Assembly (NCBI RefSeq): GCF_022682495.2
Contig: NC_071398.1
Coordinates: 97,863,705 to 97,927,704, forward strand
Direction of reading: 5' to 3'
Source of the DNA: Desmodus rotundus
Lineage: Eukaryota > Chordata > Mammalia > Chiroptera > Phyllostomidae
Length of the DNA: 64,000 nt
Both the position numbers and the translations under genes were made by a program. This document shows, piece by piece, positions 1 through 10,462 of this stretch; positions within the stretch are counted from its first letter, which is position 1; each line of letters begins with the position of its first letter. The notes below the pieces were generated by a model. That model was given only the letters and a program-made list of their open reading frames with translations. It was not told the DNA's origin and made no database searches.

Positions 1-1730
1 CGCTTATGCTCATACCTTGAACGTATGTTCAGTTTTGCTTTTGTTGAGGTTTACAAACATGGCATCATGTATATAGCCTCTGTGACTTGCTTTTCTGGCT
101 CACTATTATTTTTAATTAATGCTTATCAACACATTGCTTAATCGATTTTCATTGCTGTAAGGAATTCCATTTTATAACCATGTCATCAGGTACTCATCCT
201 TTCTACTTTTGGTTGACTGATATTTGGGTGATTTCCAGTTACCGCTTTTAAAAAATTGCTGTTCGGAACACATTTATGCCTATCTCCTAGTTTATCTATT
301 AAAGAGTTTCTGTAGGATATAGATTTAAGAGAAGAATTGCTAGGTCACAGGCTATGAGAGCCTTCAACAGAACTAGATGGTGTAGAGTTCTTTCCTAAGA
401 TGGTTGTACCAAGTTATATTTCCATTTGTTCCACATTCTCACCAACACTTGGACTTGTTCAACATTTTTTCCTAGTTTGTATGTGCATGTGTGAAATATT
501 CTCATTTATGGTGTTCCCATACATCTCCCTAGGTACTAATGACATTGATCACTTAAAAATATGCTTACGGCCCATCCCTATTTTCTCCTCTGATATATAC
601 CTGTTGATGTATTTCACCACTTTAAAAAATTGGGTTGTCTGTCCTTTTCTGACTTATTTGTAGGAGTTCTTCACATATTCCAGATTTCAAGCGTTTGTCT
701 GTAGTGTATTATAAATAACCTCTGCTGCTGCGTGAGCTGTCCTCTTACCTCTCCTGGGATGTATTTTCTTTTGATGATCTTTTTTTTTGTTGTTGAGTCC
801 TAATTTTAAATTAGTCAAATTCTTCTTTTTTCCTATAATTTCCACATTTTGTATTTTTTAAAGCAATCCTTCTTTTTCCTGAATTTATAAACATGTTCTA
901 TTTTTTCCTGAAAATATAAAACTTTTCTCTTAATCTACATGGATTGTGTGTGTAGTATGAAACCAAATCTTTCTTTTTTCCTTATGAATAACTAAACAGG
1001 TCAATATCTTACTGAAAAGTCTGACCTTTCCTAGTCTGCAACGACATCTCTGTTTCCATATTTAGATGAATTTATTTTGGTCTCTACTTCATTCCACAGG
1101 GCTATGTGTTTATTCTTGCACCAACATACTTTCTTAATTATTAGAGCTTTTATATTAAGGATCAATATCTGGCAAGATGAATCTTTTTGACAAAATTCTT
1201 CAAGAATGCTTGGATACAACTCACCTCAAGCAATGAGTTGGGCATTTTTCCTTTTTATCTCTCTGAAAAGTTTTGTGTGGGATTGAAATGATCTTTTTCT
1301 TGAATGTTTCATAGACTTATTTGTAAAGTGTCTTTACCTGGTGCCTTATTTAAAGGAAGAATTTAACCATGGATTTAATTTCTTTATTACTAGAATACTA
1401 TTCAGAATTTTTATTTCTTCTAAGTGACTTTTGTTATATTTTTCTGATAATGTGTACCTTTCAACTAGTTCCTCAAATTTGTTGGCATTTATGTTTTAAT
1501 GATGTTCTCTTTTTAAACTGAGATGCTTCTCTAGATATGTCCCCTTTTCTATTCTTAATATTATTTATTTGTGCCTTCTATTTTTTTCCTTCACAAGTAT
1601 TGCCCAAAGTGAGTTGATTTTGTTAAACTTTTACAAGACAAGTGGCTTTTTTTTGATCCTCTCTATTTCCATCTTTTTCTTTTATTAACTAATCACTGTC
1701 CATTCATTGTTACACTTTTTCCCCAATATT
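1..1730 (-). mobile_element. Old degenerate LINE-1 fragment, antisense, cut by window start
   Basis: The plus strand follows the complement of a mammalian LINE-1 3' UTR into ORF2. Landmarks in the expected order are the genome-typical phrases around a GGTTGTACCAAG stretch near 400, CACCAACACTTGG near 440, a diverged CTAATGACATTGATCA near 535, TTGTAGGAGTTCTTCACATA near 658 and the ORF2-complement tract up to about 1700. Divergence is high, with many indels, and no ORF2 frame survives. The copy runs off the left edge. The subfamily (an ancient L1M type) is an inference. Confidence 0.75.
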
Positions 1731-3402
1731 GACCTAACCCTTTATCAAAGAACTTCATGTGTGAATACACCGCTTACAACACTGAAGGGAGAGAATGGCA
1801 GAGTTGGGGAATTCTGCCCCTCCCCCTCTTTGAGTTTAGCAGGAATTGGCCATTTTCCAATTGGGCAGAGGATGGCTTTGGATTTCAGAAGTTGGTATGT
1901 GGCATTAGGAATATGTAACCTCAGAGGAAGAGTCTGCAAAGGACACACGTTCATATTCATCTCTGACAGCCCTAATCCCACTGACCACACACTTGAGTTG
2001 TACCTAGGACATTCTTAAAGAATTTTGTCCAAAGGATTCATCTTGTCAGACATTGATCCTTAATATGAAAGCTACATGCTAGTGAATTTCCAAATATGCT
2101 GATCCTTACCTGTGTGAGAGAGAGAACCTTTCCCACTGGTTAAACATTTTGAGAGGGTGAGTATTGGGGAGGGCTGGCAAGGAGATAGGGTTGCCGAGTA
2201 TGGAATGGACCCTTGAAAAATGAACTTGACTATGAAATAAACTAAAAGAATAGACAAGGGAAGACATATTGGCCATAACTTACCATTTATATGACAGTTT
2301 ACAGTTTTCTTTCTAAAGCACCTTAATAAACAAAGCTTTATTTGGTCTTCTAACAACCCCAGTGTCAGTAAAGTGGGCGGGGCAGGTATTCTGGACAATA
2401 TTTAATGAGAAGCAAGTGTGTGGGGCTTGTTTCCTTGGGAAAGAAAGTCATCAGCTTGACTGAAGACAGACTTTATAATGAAACAACTGATAGATTTTTA
2501 AAACCTTTTTTTGAATTCCTGTGATGCATAGAGCGTCTTGAATAGATTTTCAGATGAATTTGACTCAGAGGCAAGTTGTTTACGTTGATATGGCCTTCCT
2601 GAGAGTCGTCATTATTCTTTAGATTGATTTCCTTTTCAGGATCCAGGATATAATATACATCTTTAATTTATCTCATCACTCTTGTGGGGCACTTTCCCGC
2701 ATGTGCTCTTGAATTTGCTAAGTGGAGGCATATCTCTATTTTGTAATCCATGAAAGCCGGTATTAAAGACAAAATAAATACACTTCAGGAAAGATAACAT
2801 TTTTCACAACAGATGTGAGAGCAAAGAAACTGCTGACATGTTTATTAGCAATGGATAAACTGAACGTTTCAGTTTGGCCCAGCACCCAGAAAATGCAGAT
2901 GTGTATCCAGATGCAAACCTCTAGATCTACAAAAGAAAATTTGTGTTGGACGTTCTACAAGGGTTCTGGTACTTCCTGCTTGACAAGAAGCACCCCCAAG
3001 AGCCACCTATCTCATGACATTTTGGCAGTTTTTTTCCTTGCTCCACTAAGAGCCAAGAAGTACAGTAGGGCATAGCATTTTAGGAAAAAAATAGAAATGA
3101 GAAGTTTACTAAACTATTTTTGACCTTCAAGTTACAGTGAAAAGGCGGGTCTGGGTAAGAATATAGGATGCCTGGGTCATCTTTCTGCACCTGAGGTAAC
3201 TTTCACTAGTTGTGAATAAGCTAAGCCTTCTTTATCTCTTGCGAACATTTACTTAAATGCATAAGGCCTCAGTTTTGTTCCTTGATTTTTCCCCCTTGAT
3301 GGGAAAATACTTGATTAAAGTCTTAGCAAATCTCAGCATCTAGTGACAATTTTTCATATGGACAAATTGCAACCTGAAAGTCCAACTCAACATAGGAATC
3401 CA
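1731..3402. other. Unassigned stretch
   Basis: No gene or repeat recognised. It has average base composition. Short open frames (up to 108 codons, 2072-2398 minus) lack protein-like features, and the frames at 1707-2018 plus and 1745-1990 minus lie opposite each other, as expected by chance. Confidence 0.5.
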
Positions 3403-3640
3403 TGCTTTTTTTTTTTTAATTCAGTTACAATTGTATGCATTTTCTCCCCATCCCTCCACCCCACCCCAGCCAGTCCCACCTCACCTCTACCCTCCCCCTT
3501 GATTTTGTCCTTGTGTCCTTTATAGTAGCTCCTATAGACCCCTCTCCCCACTATCCCCTCCCCACTCCCTCTGGCTATTGTTACATTGTTCTTAATTTCA
3601 ATGTCTCTGGTTATATTTTGTTTGCTTTAACGTTTATTTA
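3403..3640 (-). mobile_element. LINE-1 3' UTR fragment, antisense
   Basis: It begins with a T12 run, the complement of the poly-A tail, then a C-rich tract. That tract is the clear reverse complement of the G-rich LINE-1 3' UTR at 16700-16900 in this window: both carry the counterpart of CCTTGATTTTGTCC and TTTATAGTAG. It is a 5'-truncated copy of the same bat LINE-1 lineage and has diverged moderately. I could not define a target-site duplication. Confidence 0.85.
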
Positions 3641-3824
3641 GAATAACATATACATTAAGCAGCACCCGAAAACTAAGAATTTGGCATTGTGGCTATCTAC
3701 CCTGGGTGTATATGGTCACCGAGTCAATTAAATTTTTGATTATCTTTCTATTTGATCAGTAAATTTTTTAAATGGCAGTATCAATAGCTACCATTTTTTC
3801 AACCACATAAGCCAAGTACTATGC

Positions 3825-4000
3825 TGGTGGCTTTATATGATAATAGTAATACTCTCTAACATCTTTGAGCATTTAGCATGCTACACACTAAGTTTTCACT
3901 GGAATTATTTCATTCGTTTCTTTCAAAACCCCCCTGAAGTCTCATGATTATATACATCTTACAGGTGACAAAACTATGCCTTCGGAAATTTGACATTCAG
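3825..4000 (-). repeat. MIR SINE fragment, antisense
   Basis: The order AAGTACTATGCTGG, ATTATTTCATTCG and ATACATCTTACAGGTGACAAA matches the complement of the MIR body (size, tissue-wide spread and decay typical of this mammalian-wide SINE). It is highly diverged. Confidence 0.55.
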
Positions 4001-5149
4001 TAAGAATTTAAAAGAAAATTTAGCTGGGGAAAAACTGTTTTGAAATGTTTGATTGTTTTTATAGCATTTAGATTGTTTTTATGAACTTGTTTATAACTCA
4101 AAGTCCTAGAAGTTGCAATGGCATTTAACCCATAAATCTAAGAAACATACGCTGCTTTGCTGGTGGCCAGCCATTGCTGTTCTCTCCTTGGTGCTAGGAG
4201 AATATGAGCCAGTGGTGTATTGCTCAAGTAACAGAACTTACTGGAGGCAGCAAGACTCAGAAACCAGAATCTAGGGCAGAACCTGGGGCTAAAACAGAAA
4301 TCACGACAACAAAATAGACAGTTCAGATATGGACTTACATGTGATTGAGCAACAAGAGCAAAGTGACAGTATTCAAAAATCGAGAACGCAGTTCTCACGG
4401 GCCTCTTCCAGTCTGGCTTCCTGCTTTCTTGATTTCATACTCTTAAAACTTGATCTGGAAACATCTGTGCTGAACAGTCACTGACACGGATGAAATTTGA
4501 GGTGTCATGTTAAATTAAAGTCCTTGTGTGCACGTTCCTGGTATACTAGCAATGCATAAATGTATTTTCAGGGCTATCTAGAAACAGGCCACTTTGAATA
4601 TTTGCTTTAACAATTTTCATTACAAAGAAATACAGTGATTGTGAAAATGTGTGTACTTTTTTTCAGACTTACTCATCTTCATGTTTTATGAAGCCACCCA
4701 AGGAAAACTAGTTTAATTTGTTTCATAGTCACACCCTGTTTAGGACCTCAAACCAAGTGACCCTGCCTGCTCATTTACCTCATACACCAGACATGCTTTT
4801 AAATGGCTGTAACTCTTGCTAACATTCAAACCCACTCTTGAAAAGCGCAGATTTGCAGCACTGAGTAGATACCAAAGAATGTTTTAGAGGCTGCCAGAGC
4901 AACAAAAGGCGTAGTCACAGAAAATGTTTATGCTGTGGAACAGCAATGTCATTGGAACAAATACATTGTTTCCTAAGGCAACTGCTCTCTCAAAGTGTGA
5001 AGTGAGAAGTATTTCCTTTGAATGTGCCAAAGTTTATACATTCAGAGCAGTTCTCATATGTCAATGTGCATAGAGTGATTTAGGAACGTTATAATAAATT
5101 CGCAGAGTGACTCCATGCATAGAAGCCTGAGGATCCAAGTCTCCAATAA
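4001..5149. other. Unassigned stretch
   Basis: No gene, RNA or repeat recognised. The 86-codon minus-strand frame at 4138-4398 resembles no family I know. Confidence 0.5.
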
Positions 5150-5220
5150 TCCCGTGGGCCTGCAGTAGGACTCAGGAGCCTGCATTTCAATTAACAAGCT
5201 CTCCCAAGGGATTCTACACA
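5150..5220 (+). mobile_element. Possible MER5A-type hAT (Charlie) fragment
   Basis: The segment GGAGCCTGCATTTCAATTAA followed by CAAGCTCTCCCAAGGGATTC resembles the interior of the MER5A non-autonomous hAT transposon. In that element an 'aatctgtgttttaacaagc' segment is followed by a 'ccaggtgattct' segment. The terminal inverted repeats are not evident, so this is a partial and tentative call. Confidence 0.45.
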
Positions 5221-5622
5221 CATGATCACCAGGACATTTTCCACACAGACCCCTCTGGACACATTAGTACATAGTCACACTCAGTACACCCGGGAATGTC
5301 ACTCCACTATTCCATGATTTCTTATCTTAAACAATCTCAACATTGCTTAATACCATGTTTGGACCCTATGGTTATTCTTAGTATCAACCTAAGAATAATA
5401 CTTTAATTTTTTACTATGACCTTAAGCCACTAATTCTTAGTGGATTACAAATGAAATCCCTAAGATTCAGAATGTAACCTCTCCACCATGTCAAGGACTG
5501 CAGGCCAATAGCTTTGTCGATATCTGGGTTTTTCAGTGGCCCGTAGGAAGGAGGCATGTTTTCATGAGAACACTATAGTACATAGGACAAGGTCAGCTTT
5601 GAGAGCCCCTCTCATCAAGAGA
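5221..5622. other. Unassigned stretch
   Basis: Nothing recognised. It ends where the sense LINE-1 3' end begins. Confidence 0.5.
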
Positions 5623-6115
5623 GGAAACAACCCAAACATCCATTTAGAGAGAAATGGGTAAGCTGTGGTTCGCTCACTAGTGGAGCGCTATGCAGCAGTG
5701 GAAGGGAATTAACTACAGCTACATACACCAACATGGATGGTTATCACAAACGCAAGTTCAGCAAATGAAGTGAGTTATAAAAGAATACAGTCAGAATGAC
5801 CCCATTCATAGAAAACTCAAAACAGGTAAAACAAACTGTACTTTTAAGAATGTACACATTAGTGGCAGAAGTACAGGGAAAACCTGAGCAGTGAATGGCA
5901 CAAAAATCAAGAAGCAGTTACTGACGGTGCGGTCGCAGTGAGGAGAGAGCCTGCAGGATGGTTTGGGTGCTGCCAGTGTTCCGTTTCTCAATGTGGGTAG
6001 TGGTTACATAGGTGCCTGCTGTACGTTTATTTGTTAATTATCTTAAAGTGCACTGTAAAGGTCACTTTGTTTTACTTGCTAAGCATGCGACAGTTTAAAA
6101 AATGAAAACAAAAAT
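5623..6115 (+). mobile_element. Old LINE-1 3' end, sense
   Basis: It follows the typical LINE-1 3' UTR in sense order: an AACAACCCAAACATCCAT start, a diverged ACCAACATGGATGG near 5730, GAATACAGTCAGAATGACC near 5785, GGTAGTGGTTACATAGGTG near 5995 and TTAAAGTGCACTGTAAAGG near 6045. It carries no open frame. The age is similar to the L1M copies elsewhere in the window. Confidence 0.8.
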
Positions 6116-6177
6116 TTAAGAGGGAAGTGGGGGAATTTCTCTGGATGTCATACACACGGACACACACATGGATGTTT

Positions 6178-6620
6178 TTTATCTATTACTATGTAACACA
6201 CTACTTATCCAAACTTAGCAGCTTAAAACAATAATATTTTGTTGTTGTTATTATGGTTTTGTGAGTTGACCAGTCTTGGCTGGACAGGGGCGGAACTGTT
6301 GAAGATTGCTCCTTCTCTCAGAGCTAGGCGCTCCAGAGGGATGCCTGTTAGAGCTGACTAGGCACCTCCCTCTCTCGGGGTCTCTCTGGCTGGGTGCACT
6401 GCTTTATGCTGTGGCTCGGGGCTCCAACAGCAAACATTCCGAGATGATAAGCGCTGGTGTGCAAGTTTATGAAGCATGTTTGTATCATGCTTGATTATGT
6501 CTCAATGAGCCCCAGATCAATGTGGGTGGGCCTACACAAGGCCATGAAAAGCATATGGGGGGCGTGCCTTATTGGGAGCCAGCAGTGTAACTGTACTGCC
6601 ATTGTATATCCATGGAATAC
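6178..6620 (-). mobile_element. MaLR-type LTR (MLT1-like), antisense
   Basis: The left part reads TATGTAACACACTACT, then AACTTAGCAGCTTAAAACAA. This is the complement of the conserved 3' end of ERVL-MaLR LTRs (in sense, 'ttgttttaagcc..ctaagttt..'). The rest is consistent with a diverged MaLR LTR body, including GGGTCTCTCTGGCTGG. It is a fossil LTR of a mammalian retrotransposon with no internal coding part beside it. The subfamily is uncertain. Confidence 0.6.
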
Positions 6621-6661
6621 ACATGTGCAGAGATATACACATATAGAGTATGTAAAGATAT

Positions 6662-6710
6662 ATGTATGTGTAGGTAGGTAGGTAATAGATAGACAGACAG
6701 ACAGACAGAA
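6662..6710. repeat. Compound tetranucleotide microsatellite (GGTA)n (GACA)n
   Basis: Four units of TAGG/GGTA, then an ATAGAT spacer, then five units of GACA are directly visible. Confidence 0.95.
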
Positions 6711-6712
6711 GG

Positions 6713-8525
6713 AGGAAGTCAATAGTCTAAGGATGGCCTCACTTGAAGGTATGAGGGTGGTTCAAATGATTGCTGTGTCCCTCCCAAATTTAAGATTCTG
6801 ATACTTATTCTGTGAGTCACAAGTTTCCTTTTTGTACAGTCACTGTCATCTCTACTTTTCTTAGTCCAAGATAACTTGACTAAAGTAACCAGTAAACAAA
6901 TTGGATGCTGAAAAAGAAGAAGAAGAAAAAAAACAAACCCAGTGCTGAAATTCTGCCATTCCATCTGACACTGGCAGGGCTGTGGCCACCTGCAAATGAT
7001 GAGGAAGAACAGTCATCCCTGCTGCTGCCCTAGTTTCTAGGCTCTGTGAGGAGCCAAGAGCAACTCACTTGACCTTCCTGGGCCAGAACCATGGTGATGT
7101 GACAATGACTTTTCTACCAGCCTGGGAGATGCCATAAGGACCTAGTAAAGAACACATCGGCTTTGGGCCCCGCTCCAGGAGTGCATTCCGTGGGCGGTGT
7201 CCTGGAGTCCATGGCTCCTGAGATTTGCCACATGAGGCTTGGTGTAAGACACAAAGCAGGCAGGGAGGGATCCTGGAAAGGAGAGCCAACAAGCATGCTG
7301 ATCACACAGCTTTGGGAATGTGTTTTGGCGGTTTGGCTGCAAGCCTCCCCTAATTCAGCATTCTTGTAAGCAGTTAGGTAGTGGTCCTTTTTCTATCGGG
7401 CCATGAGCTCTCAGGGGATGTGGACCAGACCATCTTCGTAAATCCCTGTGGGACCCTGAACTCACTAGAACACAGCACCCAGTGGGCACTCACTCGCTGT
7501 TGGTGATGGTCTGGCAGACCCAAATCTCAAAATCCAGAATCATTATTAGCATGCTTAACCAAATAATTCTGGAGTTTGAAAGAGGTCTCGTTTTGAGTTT
7601 GAAGTGGAGGCCCACCTACTTCTTCTCTACTCCAGATAGCCCCGTGTGTCCATCAGAAACTCAGCATAGCAAAATACGTATTTGCAAAGGGTTCAGCCCA
7701 GCTAACTGCCCCTTTGCACATCACAGACCCTCTTGCTCAGGTTCCTTCTGCAAGCCCTCGAGAACTGTCCATACTGAAGGGGAGCCATTCAGTGCACCAA
7801 CTGATGCCTGTTTGTACCCAGCCTGGATAAGGTAAAGCTCCTGAAAGGTTCCAGAATGCACAGAACAGAATTCTAGAGCAGATTTTTCTCTTGCTCCTCT
7901 CTTAAATGCGTGGACTGGAACATGCATCCATATGGTTAAGGCCATACGATGGGACTTACAATTTTTCTTTTTTTCATCATTCCTTTCCCTAAAGGGGACC
8001 TCAATTCATGACTGATGTCCAGATTTTTCACTTGAAAATCCTATTTGAGGTGTAATTAATGATCCACCAGCAAAGAATACTGAAACACCTGCTTGTTGGG
8101 TGAATGCTGAGGAGTCGCTTCAGATAGATGGTCAATCACTTGTGTGTTTGCCCTGGGTAAATACTCTCGTTCTCAGTGTCTGAAAGGCTGTTTAGGATAC
8201 AATAAGGTATCACTGTGAGGCCGGTCATTTCCTGGCATGTCCCCTTTCCTCCCTCCTTCAATTTTTAAGACAAATGGAGTAATGAAACTAAAAACCTTCA
8301 CCCTCCATTTTGTCTGCACTTATGAACATTTTCAGGTTGGGTGTGACTCCTCTATGCCGTACACTCCCAGCTATGTCTTCCCCCTGAAGACAGAATTTTG
8401 TGAGAGTATATCAAAATACAAGTATCAAAGTACAAATATTACCTATTTCTCTTCTTAAATCCCACATTTTTTAAGACAAGTTTTGATGGAGCCTTTATAA
8501 GGAAACACGAAAATAACTCCTGAGA
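6713..8525. other. Unassigned stretch
   Basis: No gene or known repeat recognised. At 7065-7370 four or five short frames overlap on both strands, reflecting a local GC-rich patch poor in stop codons. A 117-codon plus frame at 7482-7835 has no recognisable domain. An AAG-rich run occurs at 6915-6935. Confidence 0.5.
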
Positions 8526-8668
8526 GTAGTGACCACCCAGAGCCCAGCACTATTTAACAGTAGTGACAGCGTCCCCACTGTCTGCCTGGAGGGTTACCGT
8601 GGCAGCAGTGCCAGAGTCTTCACTGCCTCCATTTAGGGCACAGTGACAGCTCTCTGGGTGGTTATTGC
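8526..8668. repeat. Small inverted-repeat unit with internal direct repeats
   Basis: ACCACCCAGAG at 8532-8542 is exactly complementary to CTCTGGGTGGT at 8652-8662. Between them a motif of the form CAGYAGTGMCAG...CACTG is repeated about 45 bp apart (from about 8558 and 8604). It could be a MITE-like relic or a local duplication. Confidence 0.5.
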
Positions 8669-9521
8669 TTCACATAATGGGACCAAAGGTGAATGACAAA
8701 TTCAGTCCTCTTGTTTACCAACACGACAGCAGAGAGGGCGGCCAACTGGGAGAAGGGATGTTCTCTGGTCATAGTTCTTGGAGGCAGGCTGCATGCTCTC
8801 CACCTGATGGGAAACCACCGGAAATATGGTCTCTCCCCAGACACCTGGCTGGCCTGCGGGCCCTGTTCACGGCCTCTGTCTTCTCTCTTCACGGGGCTTC
8901 TACTGGCCCAAGTGAAACTGTGTTCTACTTTCCCCAGCTTCCGTGCTTCCCTTCCTCAAAGCTCCCTCTGACCACCTTCATGTTCAAGTTTTTAAAAGCT
9001 ACCTCTTACTTTCCTTGTAGGCGATTTGGATGTTTGAATGAAGCTTCTTTCCAAAGAGTCTTATATTCATAGCACTTACTAGTTTTGAGAAAATACTTAC
9101 TTCTTGGCCTAAAGTGACAAGATATATGAATGGAAAGACAAGTAACTCAATATGTTTGAAAGAGGTATACATTTTTAATTCTGAGAAATAGTAACCTTCT
9201 ATGCCCTCAAATTTTAATGTAAAAAACCCCATAGTGTTTAAAGATGCTTTAAAAAATTAACAATTAACAGGAAACGAATCTTAATGAAATTGAGTCCATT
9301 TGGCCAAGATGCTCACTTCTCTCTTGACACCTCAATATTAATCATTATTTGCTTAGAGTAAGACTGTGTTCCTGTCAGAGGTAAAAATAGACCCCTGAGT
9401 ATCCTATGAGACCCTCCCAAACATGTGCATTTGTCATTCTTCAGCCAGGGTCAAGCTGCACTTAACCCATCCCACAGCAGCTTCGAGGTGGGTCTCTTCT
9501 AGAAAGCTATGCCTCTTCAAC
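8669..9521. other. Unassigned stretch
   Basis: No repeat or gene recognised. Overlapping frames of 135 (plus, 8665-9072), 92 and 76 codons in three registers over 8660-9070 argue for a GC-rich non-coding patch. No splice-bounded exon with family resemblance was seen. Confidence 0.5.
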
Positions 9522-9556
9522 AATCGCTGGTCTGTTTGAGCAACAGACCAGCGATT
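9522..9556. other. Perfect 15-bp hairpin with 5-nt loop
   Basis: AATCGCTGGTCTGTT (9522-9536), TGAGC loop, AACAGACCAGCGATT (9542-9556). All 15 pairs match. The right arm continues as CAGCGATTTTCAAACC, similar to the terminal repeat of some hAT elements (5'-CAGNG..TTCAAAC). The palindrome may therefore be two abutting transposon ends. Confidence 0.85.
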
Positions 9557-9687
9557 TTCAAACCCATCTGAGATGCGGGCCAAACCAGGACAGGTCCTAT
9601 TTTTATCTTCTGTAAGTTTTGGAGGCTTTGAGAATTTTTACTGCTGTGAAAACCCTTGCTTGACAGAGTTAAGAAAGAACATTGAGA

Positions 9688-9906
9688 TTTTTTTTTTTAA
9701 CCCTAACCTGAGGATGTGTTTATTGATTTTAGAGAGAGAAGAGAGAAGGAGAAACATCACTGAGAGAGAGATAGATGGGTTGCCTTCTGTACATTCCCTG
9801 ACTGGGGATTGAACCCACAACCTAAGTATGCCCCCCGATCAGAAATTAAACCCATGACCTTCTGGTGTATGGGACGATGTTCACCCAACTGAGCCACCTG
9901 GGGAGG
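9688..9906 (-). mobile_element. Ves SINE, antisense
   Basis: It starts with a T-run (complement of the poly-A tail), then an AGAGAGAGAAGAG tract (complement of the Ves CT-rich region), GGGGATTGAACCCACAACC (one tRNA B-box-like complement) and TTCACCCAACTGAGCCACC (A-box complement), ending at the SINE head. The family is a tRNA-derived SINE of bats, transcribed by RNA polymerase III and mobilised by LINE-1. A weak possible target duplication is GAACATTGAGAT versus GAATATGGACAT. Confidence 0.9.
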
Positions 9907-10254
9907 GTGAATATGGACATTTTTATGCTTTAAAAAATTAGATAGCATTGGGTTTTTTTCTTTACTATAAAGACAGGGGAGAAAATTTTGTTGTGATAGT
10001 CCAGATTAAGGGACAGAGAAGAAGGAAATTTCCGAGAAAAATAAAATACATTTTCATGGTTGTGAGTCAATGTTTCATGCATGTTGACTTTCAAACAAAG
10101 GATTTTGACCTGAGAGGCCTCAGGGGTCGGGGGCGGGGGAAAGTCCTGTGCATGAGGGGAGTGGAGAGGTGTTTATGAGTCTGCTCTAGATGAGAGGATC
10201 CGTACCAGTGATGCGCTAACACTGAGATAGTGAGAACACAAGGCAAGGCACTGG
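9907..10254. other. Unassigned stretch
   Basis: Nothing recognised except a short G-rich run (GGGGTCGGGGGCGGGGGAA near 10120-10140) that could form a G-quadruplex. Confidence 0.45.
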
Positions 10255-10462
10255 ACAGACCTGGTTTCAAGCCTAGCCTTCACCTCTGGCTCTCCGTGAC
10301 ACTTCAGACAGATTATTTAACCTCTCTGCTTTAACTCCCTCCTCTGTAATAGTGCACAGCAATGTGAAATCTACGTTGCTTTTGGGATTGAATGAGATCA
10401 CGCATAAAGCACGGAGCACAGTGCCTGGCACAGCTTAAAGCTGCTGCTAGCGTTTTTATTAT
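10255..10462 (+). repeat. MIR SINE, sense
   Basis: It shows MIR order in sense: CCTGGTTTCAAGCCTAGCC, then ATTTAACCTCTCTGC, CCTCTGTAATAG, ATTGAATGAGATCA and GCACAGTGCCTGGCACAG. It retains much of the tRNA-related head, core and L2-like tail. It is an ancient, immobile element. Confidence 0.85.
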
